A DNA stretch of 64,000 nt from Edaphobacter sp. 12200R-103 (GCF_010093025.1 NZ_CP048114.1:4278001-4342000), one strand, 5' to 3'. Positions 49,994-61,000 are shown, counted from the stretch's first letter. Made by a program: numbers and translations. The notes: generated by a model not told the origin, from the sequence alone.

Positions 49994-51550
49994 ATGGCAA
50001 CAACACAAGTTCAAGTAAGTCCTGACAAGGCGGCAGCAGCCCGCAACAGCGAACGCACGCCGGACCCATGCATCGTCGTCATCTTCGGCGCATCGGGCGA
50101 CCTTACCAAGCGCAAGCTACTGCCTGCGCTCTATCATCTGGAGCAGGGCGGCCTGCTTCCTGAGGACTTCGCCGTGCTAGGCGTGGCGCGCCGTCCACTC
50201 GAAAAGAGCTTTGCGCCCGATATGAAAGAGGGCATCGTCGCTGGCGGTGGCGTCGAAGAGGCCGAGCCCAAGCTGGCTCCCTTCGTCGACCGCATTCAGT
50301 ACTACGCAATGAACTTCGACGACGATGGCGGCTACGAAGGCCTGAAGAAGAAGCTGGCTGAGATGGACAGCAAGTACAAAACGCGCGGCAATCGCCTCTT
50401 CTACCTGGCGACGGCGCCCGAGTACTTCTCCGACATCATCAACTTTCTTGGCAAGCACAGCATGGCGCAGCCGGAGGAAGGCAAGGACGGCAAGGCTCCC
50501 TGGGTCAGGACCATCATCGAGAAGCCCTTCGGTCACGATCTTGAGTCAGCAAAGGCGCTCAATGATGAGGTCAACAAGGTTTTTAATGAAGACCAGATCT
50601 TCCGCATCGATCATTATCTCGGCAAGGAGACCGTGCAGAACATCCTGGTCTTCCGCTTCGCCAATGGCATCTTCGAGAACGTCTGGAACCGCAACTACAT
50701 CGATCATGTCGAGATCACCGCTGCCGAGTCGATCGGCATAGAAGGCCGCGGCCCGTTCTACGAGCAGGCAGGCGCGCTCCGCGACGTCGTGCAGAACCAC
50801 GTGATGGAACTGCTCAGCTTTGTCGCGATGGAGCCCCCCGTCTCTTTCCAGGCGGACGCTGTACGCGCGGAGAAGGTGAAGGTCTGGAAGGCGATCACAC
50901 CCATTCATCCCGCCGACACCGTTCGCGGACAGTATGGCCCCGGCATCGTCGACGGAAAGGCGGTTCCCGGCTACCGCCAGGAGGATCGCGTGCATCCGCG
51001 CTCGCAGACTGAGACCTATGCTGCTCTTCGTCTCGAGATCGAGAACTGGCGCTGGGCAGGCGTTCCCTTCTACATCCGTGCGGGCAAGCGTCTCCCAAAG
51101 CGAGTCACTGAGATTACAGTGCAGTTCAAACAGCCGCCGATGCTTCTCTTCAAGGGTGGTGAGTGCCACGACTCGAGCGGCATCAAGCCGAACCTGATCT
51201 CCATGCGCATTCAGCCCGACGAGGGAATCTCGTTGCGCTTCGGCGCCAAGCTGCCTGGGCCGAGCATGGACATCAGCCCCGTTCAGATGAACTTCAGCTA
51301 CGCTGACGCCTTTGGCAAGTCTTCGGCCAATGGCTACGAGCGCCTGCTGCTCGACGCCATGCTGGGTGATGGCACATTGTTCGCGCATCGCGATGGTGTG
51401 GAAGCTACGTGGGCCCTGATGACTCCCATTTTGAAGGCTTGGTCGGAGACCCCGGTGAAGGACTTCCCGAACTATGCCGCCGGAACCTGGGGGCCGTCCG
51501 CTGCCGATGCTCTGCTTGAATCCGAAGGACGCAAGTGGCGTAAGCTGTAA
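49994..51550 (+). CDS. zwf: Glucose-6-phosphate dehydrogenase
   Basis: Oxidises glucose 6-phosphate to 6-phosphogluconolactone, producing NAD(P)H, as the entry step of the oxidative pentose phosphate pathway. The 518-residue protein has the nucleotide motif FGASGDLTKRK (about 35-45) and the substrate-binding RIDHYLGKE (204-212), both hallmark motifs. It follows gnd closely (29 bases) and precedes a hairpin and pgl. Cofactor preference (NADP or NAD) is not settled by the sequence. Confidence 0.97.
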   Translation: MATTQVQVSPDKAAAARNSERTPDPCIVVIFGASGDLTKRKLLPALYHLEQGGLLPEDFAVLGVARRPLEKSFAPDMKEGIVAGGGVEEAEPKLAPFVDRIQYYAMNFDDDGGYEGLKKKLAEMDSKYKTRGNRLFYLATAPEYFSDIINFLGKHSMAQPEEGKDGKAPWVRTIIEKPFGHDLESAKALNDEVNKVFNEDQIFRIDHYLGKETVQNILVFRFANGIFENVWNRNYIDHVEITAAESIGIEGRGPFYEQAGALRDVVQNHVMELLSFVAMEPPVSFQADAVRAEKVKVWKAITPIHPADTVRGQYGPGIVDGKAVPGYRQEDRVHPRSQTETYAALRLEIENWRWAGVPFYIRAGKRLPKRVTEITVQFKQPPMLLFKGGECHDSSGIKPNLISMRIQPDEGISLRFGAKLPGPSMDISPVQMNFSYADAFGKSSANGYERLLLDAMLGDGTLFAHRDGVEATWALMTPILKAWSETPVKDFPNYAAGTWGPSAADALLESEGRKWRKL

Positions 51551-51561
51551 TCGCGTCCTCG

Positions 51562-51598
51562 GTCCCGGCAGGCGCATCCGTAAAGGCTCTGCCGGGAC
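51562..51598 (+). other. Hairpin between zwf and pgl
   Basis: GTCCCGGCAG and CTGCCGGGAC form a perfect 10-base stem with a 17-base loop. It has no T-run, so it may regulate the relative amounts of the two messages or protect an RNA end rather than terminate. Confidence 0.5.
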
Positions 51599-51643
51599 AG
51601 AAACTTCTCTTCAAATGCAATTGCATCAAAACGAATAGGAACT

Positions 51644-52435
51644 ATGCCGCGACCTGTCGTCGTTACCTACCGCGTCTCTTCTACTCCGGCCGAGGTTGCA
51701 AAGGCCGCCGCCGAGCTCTTCACCTCGGCCGTCGTCGATGCTGCAAAGTCACGAGGCATCGCGCGCGTTGCCATCTCCGGAGGCACTACACCAAAGGCGA
51801 TGTTTGCTCTTCTTGCCGACCCTGCACAGCCCTTCGTGAAAGAGATTCCGTGGGACAAGCTCGACCTCTATTGGGTGGACGAGCGCTGCGTTGCCCCCGA
51901 TGATCCGGAGTCCAACTACCGGATGACACAGGAGGCTCTGCTGTCGAAGGTTCCTCTTCCCGCTGAAAGAATTCATCGCATGGAAGGCGAATTGAACCCC
52001 GAGGAGGCGGCAGCGCGGTACGAAGCGATCATTCGCAACGGCTTCCGGCTGGAGGGTGCAGAGACACCCACCTTCGACCTCGTCCTGCTCGGGATGGGAG
52101 ATGACGGTCACACCGCCTCGTTGTTCCCCCATACAGATGCAATCGACGACATGATGCACATTGTCGTCGCCAATCATGTTCCCCAGAAGGACACGTGGCG
52201 CATCACGCTGACGTGGCCGGTCATCAACCAGGGGAGGGAAGTCGTCTTCTTGATCGAAGGCGCAGACAAGGCGCAGGTGCTGCACGAGGTGATGCAGGGT
52301 CCGTATCAGCCCGACACTTATCCTTCGCAGATCATTCGACCGGCGAGTGGGAAACTGACCCTCTTGCTGGACGCTGCGGCAGCCGATAAGCTGCCAGAAC
52401 CGATGAACGGAATCGGAACCCTGGAGCTGAAATAG
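51644..52435 (+). CDS. pgl: 6-Phosphogluconolactonase
   Basis: Hydrolyses the lactone made by Zwf. The 263-residue protein is of the DevB/SOL type: VAISGGTTPKAMFALL (glycine-rich loop), WVDERCVAPDDPESNYRM and LGMGDDGHTASLFPHT are the usual family stretches. It lies in line behind zwf and its stop codon is immediately followed by the ATG of glk (no gap), so the two are probably translated together. Confidence 0.96.
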   Translation: MPRPVVVTYRVSSTPAEVAKAAAELFTSAVVDAAKSRGIARVAISGGTTPKAMFALLADPAQPFVKEIPWDKLDLYWVDERCVAPDDPESNYRMTQEALLSKVPLPAERIHRMEGELNPEEAAARYEAIIRNGFRLEGAETPTFDLVLLGMGDDGHTASLFPHTDAIDDMMHIVVANHVPQKDTWRITLTWPVINQGREVVFLIEGADKAQVLHEVMQGPYQPDTYPSQIIRPASGKLTLLLDAAAADKLPEPMNGIGTLELK

Positions 52436-53485
52436 ATGATCCTTGCTGGTGATGTCGGCGGCACAAAGGTCCACCTCGCTCTCTATGACTTTACGGGCGG
52501 GCAACTGCATCCGCTGCGCGACAAGAAATTTCCGGCTCATCAATTCTCCTCGCTCGATGAGGTCGTTAACGAATTCCTGAGTGGCGATGAAGATACGTCC
52601 GCGACCAGGCGCGAAGAGATCCTCGCGGCATGCTTCGGTTGCCCCGGCCCGGTGCGCGACGGCCGGCTGAAGCTGACGAATCTTCCCTGGGTGCTCGATG
52701 TGCGCGATCTGTCACGCTCGCTCTCCATCAGGCACGTCTTCCTTATCAACGATCTCGAGGCCAACGGTTACGGCATCCCGGAACTTGCGCCTGACAAGAT
52801 TTACACCCTCCACCAGGGAGATCCCAACGCCGAGGGGCATCGCGGCCTCGTTTCGGCTGGCACCGGACTCGGCGAAGCCCTGCTGATCTGGGACGGCAAG
52901 AAACACAACCCGATTCCTTCTGAAGGCGGTCACTGCGATTTCGCTGCGCGCTCTAATCGTGAGATTGCGATGCTCGAATACCTGCGCAGCACCCTGAAGG
53001 GACGAGTCAGCTTCGAACGCGTCGTCTCCGGCATGGGCATCCAGAATATCTATCGCTTCCTGCGCGATGTAGAAAAGATCGACGAGCCAAAGTGGCTGTG
53101 CGACCGCATGGCCGCTGAAGACCCGAACGTCGTCATCGGCGAGTGCGCGGAAGATGGCTCAAGCTCCATCTGCTTTGAAACCATGAAGACCTTCGCTTCG
53201 GCCTACGGGGCAGAGGCCGGGAATCTCGCCCTTAAGGTGCTGGCGGCTGGAGGGACTTATCTTGGCGGCGGCATCGCTCCCAAACGCCTGAAATCCCTGC
53301 AAAATGGTTTCTTTATGCAGGCATTCCTGGATAAGGGCCGTATGTCGCCTCTGCTGCAGTCCATTCCGGTACGCATTATTCTCGATGAGGCCTGCGCATT
53401 GCTGGGTGCGGCTGCCTATGCCGAGGCACGCGCGGCCGAGGCGGGCGGCGTCTCCGAACGAGCGGCATCACTAGGCAAGTCTTAG
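52436..53485 (+). CDS. glk: Glucokinase
   Basis: Phosphorylates glucose with ATP, supplying glucose 6-phosphate to Zwf in the same gene group. The 349-residue protein is of the classical (non-ROK) Glk family: AGDVGGTKVHLALYD at the start, FGCPGPVRDGRLKLTNLPW and FLINDLEANGYGI with the catalytic Asp, and the GTGLGEALL loop. It starts at the base after the pgl stop. The C-terminal tail (AEARAAEAGG) is Ala/Glu-rich. Confidence 0.95.
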   Translation: MILAGDVGGTKVHLALYDFTGGQLHPLRDKKFPAHQFSSLDEVVNEFLSGDEDTSATRREEILAACFGCPGPVRDGRLKLTNLPWVLDVRDLSRSLSIRHVFLINDLEANGYGIPELAPDKIYTLHQGDPNAEGHRGLVSAGTGLGEALLIWDGKKHNPIPSEGGHCDFAARSNREIAMLEYLRSTLKGRVSFERVVSGMGIQNIYRFLRDVEKIDEPKWLCDRMAAEDPNVVIGECAEDGSSSICFETMKTFASAYGAEAGNLALKVLAAGGTYLGGGIAPKRLKSLQNGFFMQAFLDKGRMSPLLQSIPVRIILDEACALLGAAAYAEARAAEAGGVSERAASLGKS

Positions 53486-53578
53486 GGCTGCAGCTGGTCC
53501 CACAAAGCGGTCGAATCCTTCACGTCTGGTGCGGGTTTCGCAGCCCCGCCAGCCCTGCTCCGGTATCTTTAAAGGGAT

Positions 53579-56179
53579 ATGAACCGCCTCCTTCGTCGTG
53601 CTCTGTGCACACTGGCTATTGTCCTCTTCGCTGCTTCCTCCTCCCTTGAGGCTCAACGTCTTCCTCTGGGCATGCATCCCGAGCACTACTCGATCACGCT
53701 GACGCCCGATCTGAACGCGGCGACCTTCACGGGCGAAGAGACCATCGATCTCGTTCTCGATCATCCCGGCAGAACCATCACGCTGAATGCCGCAGAGATC
53801 AAGTTTCTTTCGGTGAAGGCTGGATCGCAGGCCGCCGCGATCTCAGAGGACAGTAGCAAAGAACAGGCGACCTTTACCTTTCCGCAGGAGCTTCCAGCAG
53901 GCAAGGCCACGCTCGCCATCAGCTATACCGGAATTCTGAACGACAAGCTGCGCGGCTTCTATCTATCAAAGACGAAAGCCCGCAACTATGCCGTAACGCA
54001 GTTCGAACCCACCGATGCGCGCCGGGCATTTCCCAGCTTCGATGAGCCTGCCTTGAAGGCGACTTACGACATCACACTCGTTATCGATTCGCGCGATACC
54101 GCGATCTCAAATACGCAGATCGTCTCTGATAAGCCTGGCCCAATCGCTGGAAAGCATACGGTGAAATTTGCGACTACACCGAAGATGTCGACTTACCTGG
54201 TAGCGTTCCTCGTTGGTGACTTCAAGTGCACGCGTGGAAAGGCCGATGGCGTTCCCATCCGCGCCTGCGCAACCCCAGACAAGGTTGCGCTGACGAAATT
54301 CGCACTCGAGTCGGCGGAGTATATCCTGCCCTATTACGACAAATACTTCGGGATCAAGTACCCGATGCCCAAACTCGACATGGTTGCCCTGCCGGACTTC
54401 GAGGCTGGGGCCATGGAGAACTTTGGCTGCATCACCTATCGCGAGACCGATCTTCTGGTGGATGAGAAGAACGGCGCCATTCCGGCAAAGAAGCGCGTAG
54501 CCATTGTCGTCGCACACGAGATGGCGCACCAGTGGTTCGGCGACATGGTCACGATGCAATGGTGGGACAACATTTGGCTGAACGAGGGCTTCGCTAGCTG
54601 GATGGAATCGAAGCCCGTCGCGAAGTGGAAGCCCGAATGGGACTTCCCGCAAGACGACGCGCACGACCTGGATACAACGCTCAATCTCGATTCGCAGAAG
54701 ACCACACGCACGATTCGTGCGAAAGCGGAGACTCCTGACGAGATCAACGAGATGTTCGACGGTATTGCCTACGGTAAGGCGGGCGCTGTGTTGGGAATGG
54801 TAGAAAACTACCTGGGTGAGGAGACCTTCCGGCAGGGTGTTCACAACTACCTGGCTGCGCATCTCTATGCCAACGCCACGGCCGAAGACTTCTGGAATGC
54901 CCAGACATCAACCTCGCACAAGCCGGTCGACAGGATTATGGAGAGCTTCGTAACTCAGCCGGGAGTGCCTCTGCTCAGCTTTTCAGAGGCTTCGGCATCG
55001 GGAGTTTCGGTAGCACAGAGCCGCTTCTTCCTTTCAGGCACTGCTGCAGACTCAACGCAACGATGGACGCTTCCCATCTGCTTGAAGACCAGCAGCAAGC
55101 CCGATTGCACCGTAATCACTCCAGATCAAACAACGATTTCGTTGCCCCGGGAAAAAGCGGCTTCGTTCTTCTACGCAAATGCGGGAGCCAAGGGCTACTA
55201 CCGGACGGCCTATACAGCTTCCCAGTTCAAAGCCATCGTGACGAATGTAGAGTCCGCACTCAACCCGCAGGAACGCATCGATCTCATCGGCGACCGCTGG
55301 GCACTGATGCGCTCCGGACAGGGAGACTCCGGGGACTTCATGGATCTCGTGCTGGCGCTTCGAAAAGATCAGAATGGCCTGGTGATGGGGAGCGCGCTCG
55401 ACAAGGTCAAGACCATCCACTCGCGCATCGCGACCGATGAAGACCGCGAGCAGCTTGACGCCATCCTTCGCCGGGAGTTCAGCTCTATCTATGCTTCGCT
55501 CGGTCACCCCGTCCAGGGCGAATCGTACTCCCGACAGCAGCTTCGCGCCGAGTTGATGGAGATCCTTGGCGACGCAAAAGATCCCGATGTGCTCGCCCAG
55601 GCAAAAGACCTGACGGATCGTGCCTATGGCCCAGGCGCCCGCAAGGATAAAGATCTCGATCCCATCCTGACAGTCTCGGCAATCGCGATTACGGCTGCTC
55701 AAGGTGATACCGCTCTCTACGACAAGGTGCTGGCTGCCAGCAAAGACGGGAGCGATCCCGGCCTTCAGTCGGAGGCTCTGCGAACCCTGGCGCTTTTCAG
55801 CGACCCTGCATTCGTCCGGCGCACCATGGACTATGTGACCTCCGGTCAGGTAAGAAACCAGGACAGCTGGATCCCAATGGCGATTCTGCTCTCCGATCGC
55901 GAGACACGCGAGCCCACCTGGAACTACATTCGTGAGCACTGGGATAGAGTGCACGCACAGTTCACCACTAACTCCGGATCGCGCGTCGTGGCCGCAGCGG
56001 GGACTTTTTGTTCAGTCGAGAAGCGCGATGAAGTTGCGAATTTCTTCGACGCCCACAAAGTGGACGCCGCAGAGCGCACGCTCGCCAAGGCTCTCGACAA
56101 CATCAATGACTGCATCCGCCTGCGCACGGCACAGGAACCTAATCTGCGCCGCTGGCTCGCCAGCCAGACGAAACCGTGA
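53579..56179 (+). CDS. Secreted M1-family aminopeptidase
   Basis: An 866-residue zinc aminopeptidase with an N-terminal signal (MNRLLRRALCTLAIVLFAASSS). It has the exopeptidase motif GAMEN (277-281) and the zinc site HEMAH (313-317), with the Glu 19 residues beyond the second His in LNEGF (336). This is the full M1 set. The long C-terminal ERAP1_C-like domain (about 525-866) resembles that of puromycin-sensitive-type enzymes. It probably trims peptides in the periplasm. The MFS gene starts inside its stop codon (GTGA), indicating coupling. Confidence 0.96.
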   Translation: MNRLLRRALCTLAIVLFAASSSLEAQRLPLGMHPEHYSITLTPDLNAATFTGEETIDLVLDHPGRTITLNAAEIKFLSVKAGSQAAAISEDSSKEQATFTFPQELPAGKATLAISYTGILNDKLRGFYLSKTKARNYAVTQFEPTDARRAFPSFDEPALKATYDITLVIDSRDTAISNTQIVSDKPGPIAGKHTVKFATTPKMSTYLVAFLVGDFKCTRGKADGVPIRACATPDKVALTKFALESAEYILPYYDKYFGIKYPMPKLDMVALPDFEAGAMENFGCITYRETDLLVDEKNGAIPAKKRVAIVVAHEMAHQWFGDMVTMQWWDNIWLNEGFASWMESKPVAKWKPEWDFPQDDAHDLDTTLNLDSQKTTRTIRAKAETPDEINEMFDGIAYGKAGAVLGMVENYLGEETFRQGVHNYLAAHLYANATAEDFWNAQTSTSHKPVDRIMESFVTQPGVPLLSFSEASASGVSVAQSRFFLSGTAADSTQRWTLPICLKTSSKPDCTVITPDQTTISLPREKAASFFYANAGAKGYYRTAYTASQFKAIVTNVESALNPQERIDLIGDRWALMRSGQGDSGDFMDLVLALRKDQNGLVMGSALDKVKTIHSRIATDEDREQLDAILRREFSSIYASLGHPVQGESYSRQQLRAELMEILGDAKDPDVLAQAKDLTDRAYGPGARKDKDLDPILTVSAIAITAAQGDTALYDKVLAASKDGSDPGLQSEALRTLALFSDPAFVRRTMDYVTSGQVRNQDSWIPMAILLSDRETREPTWNYIREHWDRVHAQFTTNSGSRVVAAAGTFCSVEKRDEVANFFDAHKVDAAERTLAKALDNINDCIRLRTAQEPNLRRWLASQTKP

Positions 56180-57462
56180 CGACCTCGGCAAAGATGGCTG
56201 AATCCAGAACCTCAGCGCTTCGGCAGTGGGCTCCTGCAATGTCGATGACGCTGCTGGGCCTGTTGAGTTATGTGGATCGCAGTGTGCTTGCCATTCTGAG
56301 CCCTACGATCCTTACATCGTTGCATCTCTCAGCGACGCAGTACGGTTACGCCATCCTGGTCTTCAGTCTCTGCTACATGGTAGCGAATCCCATCTGGGGT
56401 CTTTGGATGGATCGCGCCGGTCTGTGGATCATCACCCTTACGGCCGTCGCCATCTGGTCGTTTGCCTCGGGCAGTCATGGTCTCATGCTCGGTTTTGCAG
56501 GCATGTGCATCGCACGTGGGGTGCTGGGCTTCGGCGAAGGCGCGACCTTCCCGGCGGGACTCAAGACCGTTACCGAAACATTACCAGAGGAAAAGCGCGC
56601 CTTCGGGTTAGGTATCGCTTATAGCGGAAGCTCGCTCGGCGCGGCCCTGACGCCGTTGCTCATCACTCCGGTCGCTCTGCGCTGGGGATGGCGCGCTGCT
56701 TTTGGTATTACCGCTCTGCTTGGCTTCCTGTGGATCATCCTCTGGGTGGTGTTGCGATTCTCCGGCTGGTACGATCCTGCTGCTGCACGACCCTCCGGGT
56801 CTCGGGAAACGACAATCTCCGGCGAATCGCGCTGGAGCCGCAACCTCTTTGCTGCTGCCGCTGCCTATGGCCTCGGAGCCGCTCCGCTGGCCTTCGGACT
56901 CTATGCTGCTCCGTTGTACCTTACCCGCGTCCTTCATCTGGGCCAGGCCTCTCTCGGTCATGTGCTGTGGCTTCCTCCGGCGGGCTGGGAGGCAGGCTAT
57001 CTCGTCTTCGGCAGACTGGCCGATCGAAGGCAAAGACACGATCTCCAGCAGGGCCGTTCACGGCGTCCCGGCGATGTCTTCCTGCTGCTCTCCATCGCAG
57101 GTTTCCTCATCCTGCTGGCTCCTGCAGCTGCGCGAAGCTCTTCGCCTGTCTTTCTGACCATGTTGCTCTTCTTCCTGCAGATGTTTGTCGCAGGGGGCTT
57201 CGTCGTCTTCGCTCTCGCCGATGGTATGGCCATGCTGCCGAAGGAGCATTCTGCATTTCTTGCCGGCTTTGCCATCTCGGCCTGGGCACTGACAACCGGG
57301 CTCCTAATGCCCCTGCTGGGGCATCTCTTCGATCAGCGCCGCTACGCCCTCACCTTTTGGCTCGTATCCTGTCTTCCTCCATTGGGAACGCTCCTGTGGA
57401 GGCTCCTCTCACGGCCTCCACGCCAGGCTAAGTTCCAACTGAGCAGGTCAGCTGGCGCTTAG
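56176..57462 (+). CDS. MFS transporter, anion:cation symporter type
   Basis: A 428-residue permease with twelve hydrophobic segments. Features of the MFS are LGLLSYVDRSVLAILSPTI in helix 1, GLWMDRAGLW in loop 2-3 and the ARGVLGFGEGATFPAGL stretch around helix 4, which is usual for the ACS/hexuronate-type branch. It begins at a GTG overlapping the aminopeptidase stop; an ATG at 56194 could instead be used. The natural substrate might be an organic acid, sugar acid or peptide-derived compound, but the sequence does not decide. Confidence 0.87.
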   Translation: MTTSAKMAESRTSALRQWAPAMSMTLLGLLSYVDRSVLAILSPTILTSLHLSATQYGYAILVFSLCYMVANPIWGLWMDRAGLWIITLTAVAIWSFASGSHGLMLGFAGMCIARGVLGFGEGATFPAGLKTVTETLPEEKRAFGLGIAYSGSSLGAALTPLLITPVALRWGWRAAFGITALLGFLWIILWVVLRFSGWYDPAAARPSGSRETTISGESRWSRNLFAAAAAYGLGAAPLAFGLYAAPLYLTRVLHLGQASLGHVLWLPPAGWEAGYLVFGRLADRRQRHDLQQGRSRRPGDVFLLLSIAGFLILLAPAAARSSSPVFLTMLLFFLQMFVAGGFVVFALADGMAMLPKEHSAFLAGFAISAWALTTGLLMPLLGHLFDQRRYALTFWLVSCLPPLGTLLWRLLSRPPRQAKFQLSRSAGA

Positions 57463-58030
57463 GCTCGAGTTTTCACCGACAAAACTGTGGACAAAGTTGT
57501 CAGTACCAGCAGGCGGCCTCTTTCGCTATGGCCGGAGATGCAGCAGGTCTTCAATCGGAACTTCCTATGTTTTATTCTGATTGACGCACAAGCTGACCCT
57601 TGGAGGAAACGGGTTTGGCGAATCGAACGATCTTCCTGGAAACAGGCTTCTTGATCCTTCAGGGTATACGAGCGGCCTCCTCTGCTGCAGACATGCCCGA
57701 CACCTTATGCGCCTACGGTATGCGTGGAAAATGAAGAGGCATGAGGTGCCGTGCAGGAATATTTTTCCTATGATTTACCTCGACTTTGCATATGTGCAGA
57801 GCATAAGCTTCGCAACTGCGTAATCCTCACCAAGGTTTCATATGTAGCAAACGCCAGTTTGTTTGCACTCGTCCAACTTTTCGTCTTCTTGATAATGTCG
57901 CGACGGAGTGCTCGTCTGGTTTTCGTATCAAGCCTGTGGCTTGATATTCCTGTGCGATCTGGGTGGAGCTGTTCTTCGAAGGATGATGCTTTCAAAGGCC
58001 ACGGTAACATTCTGAACGCGGGAGATCGCT
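57463..58030. other. 568-base gap with one strong hairpin
   Basis: No supportable gene. The clearest element is TATCAAGCC-TGT-GGCTTGATA at 57926-57946, a perfect 9-base stem with 3-base loop. It lies about 85 bases before the start of the secreted protein, whose ribosome-binding site GGGAG is at 58019-58023. Several short open frames look random. Confidence 0.5.
57926..57946. promoter_or_regulatory. Hairpin/palindrome upstream of the giant secreted protein
   Basis: A perfect 9-base inverted repeat with a 3-base loop in the leader region. It may be an operator or an RNA stem; there is no T-run after it. It could regulate the secreted protein gene. Confidence 0.4.
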
Positions 58031-61000
58031 ATGAGCACGATATGGATCGAGTGGAGAACAGGAAACCAAAGCCAGAGTGCGAAGGCTGATGATTCGTTTC
58101 AGGCTGGATTTCGTTGCATTATAAAACTGACCATTCTCATATTTTTGGCGGTTGCAGCCTTGTCTCCCTCTCTTCATGGACAGAACTTGAGCAATGACGC
58201 CGGCGCGCCAAATATGTCGAACGTCACTGATGTCACCCCGGGTTGGAAGTATCTTCTCCAGAACGACGATCTGGCCATGGTTCAGGTCACCCAGAACTCA
58301 GACAATTCGTTGACAACATCCCTGACAACGATGGATACATCCAGGTCCGGCCTATCCGGGACGCAGAAGGTCATCACCATCGCCAACGATAACTCCGGAG
58401 ACGTCCCACTCGGATCTGGAATCCTGGCGTCAGAAGCGTCAGGAAGGATGTTCAACATCAACACTGACACCATCGCGGTGCTGACGGAGTCCGGAGGCCG
58501 CTGGAATCTTGCATTGGCCGATTCGACTGGCATTCAGTCGAGTATCCTGCTGACCACCAATATTTATCCGCTTTTCAAGGTATATACGCAGGTGGTAATG
58601 GGCGACTTCAACGGCGACGGCCTTGCCGATCCGCTGCTATTTTATGCCAGCGACCCGCCCGGCGATACCTATTGGGGCATGAAGGCGCTGACTGCCGCCG
58701 ATTCCACGAAGGCAGGCGCTCCCAAGGAAGGGCCGGAGTTCTATAACCATAACCAGACCGGGCTCATGCCGGTAGCCGGCAGCATTGTGGTTGGCGATTT
58801 TAATGGAGATGGCAAAGACGAGATCGCAGCGCTGCTCAACGACTACCAGACCATCGCCTTCTACTCAGTCGATCCGAACACACTGGCCATCACTCAGACC
58901 ACCACTGTAAAACTGACGGCAGAGATACCCCTGATCGGAAACTTCCCAGTCATCATGACTTCGGGACAGGTGGCGCTGGCAGCCGGAAAGTTCCGTCAAT
59001 GCGGAGGCAACGGTAACCCTTGTCAGGCGAATGGCATTACGAACGCCGACCTTGTCGTCTTCGGACAGATCGATACGATCAATGGTAATGGTGCAACGAG
59101 TGGATACAGCGTGATCCCCATCAGGATTACTCCAGGCTCCGGCGAAAGTGGCTCCTTTACCGCGACCGTTGTGCCGATGAAGAACCCCACTCAGGATCAG
59201 CCATTCTTCCGTTTCCCGGACCGTTCTGGCTCAATTGGCGCGCTGGCACAGGCGGCACCCCTCGTCTACTGGCCACAACAGACCGATGAGCAACTGATCT
59301 TCGGGATCAAGTGCGGTGATACGTATGCTGCGAGCTATATCGAGATCGGAAGCTTCTTGCCGGATGACGGCGCCCTGGATACTTTCGACTGGGAGTCGGA
59401 GACCGAGCGAAAATACGAACTCCAAAGCGACCATCTGGAAAACATGTGGGTGGGAAACTTTGACCATCAGAACCCAGATGGATCGCACAACGCGGGGTGG
59501 CAGATTGAAACCTACGAGCTCGTAGGCTATGTAAATAGCTATGATCCGCACATTCTTATCTTTAACGTCAATGTGCCGTCGCCGTTTCCATCGAATCCGT
59601 CAAAGACGACAGACTGGCTCAGCGGCCAGCAGCAGAGCGATAACACCAGTAACGTACCTTCTACAAATCCAGATACTCCGAGCCTCGGTTTTCTGGTGCC
59701 CAGTGACATGCAGGGCCGCTCGCTGCGGCTGGGAGCGCCGACCATCGTCCGTATACCTTCGCAAACGCAGCCGGATCTAGTGCTGGCAATCCCGCCTATG
59801 CATATTGACTACATCGCACCCCACGACCCGACGTTGGCCGGGCAGAATAAATCGGGTGGATGCACGGATGAGAATACTGCATGCATCGTGAACCTTTCGG
59901 TAAATCCCAGCGAGCCACCCTCGGCGGGCCAGGGATTCGCAAGCAGCTTCAACTTCACTTCCAATGCCAACAGTTCCAGCAAGCGTTCCAGCACCACTAG
60001 CTGGGGCATCTCCACCAAGACGTCAGTGGGCGAAAGCGCCACTTTTAATGATGGTTTGGAGAACGCCAGCGAAAGCATCAAGGACACGACCAAGACCGGC
60101 CATGATGACACGGTAAAAAAGACCTACGGCACCTACGCAGGAACTACCCAGACCCTAAGCGCTACCACCGGCTTATCCGACTACCTCTACTTCACCCAGA
60201 AAGCGATGAATGTCTATTACTACCCGGTGCTTGGCTGCGACACTGCAGGCGCAAATAACTGTTGGGTCGATGGCCAGAAGGTTCCGATGTATGTGCAGTT
60301 CTCAGTGCCCGACCAGATTCGCTACTCCGACATAGATGGTCTGACGCAGGACTGGTATCAACCCGTCCACGAACCTGGCAACATATTCTCTTACCCCTGG
60401 AGTCTGGCAGAACTGCAGGCACGATACACCGAGCAGGTGAACCCGCTGACCGGTGCTGCGACGTGCATGGCAATAGGAAATTCGAATTCCTCTTACTCCA
60501 CTCAGTGGACCTCGGGCCATGCTCAGGACAGCAGCAGCGGCTCGACCAGTTCCTTTTCCAACGAGCTTTCCATGAGTTATTCGGAGGGTGCTGGGGTAAA
60601 GGGAGTTGATGCTGCCAATTTCAACTTCAGCATGGATGTTGCGGCAAGCACCTCTCTCAACACCCTTAATGAATCATCGACCTCGATGAGTACCTCCAAA
60701 GCAATTTCGGTCAACATACCGCCATTCGGTTATGCGGCGACATGTTGCAATTATGCCTTCGGTGGTTACGTCTTCGGACTGAAGAATGTCAAGAATCCCG
60801 CCTCGGAGGATGCTTGTACTGCGGGCCAGACGCCCGATAAGAACAACTGTACAGCCGTAAACGATCCAGACAATGGAAAGCCAATCGATATTGCCGGCAC
60901 TGGTCCGATGTTCGTCGGTTTTCTCGCCGACCCCGTTTCGAGCGTGGACAAAAATAACACCGATTTGACTTGCTCGGGGGGCGATATCTGGTGGCTGAAC

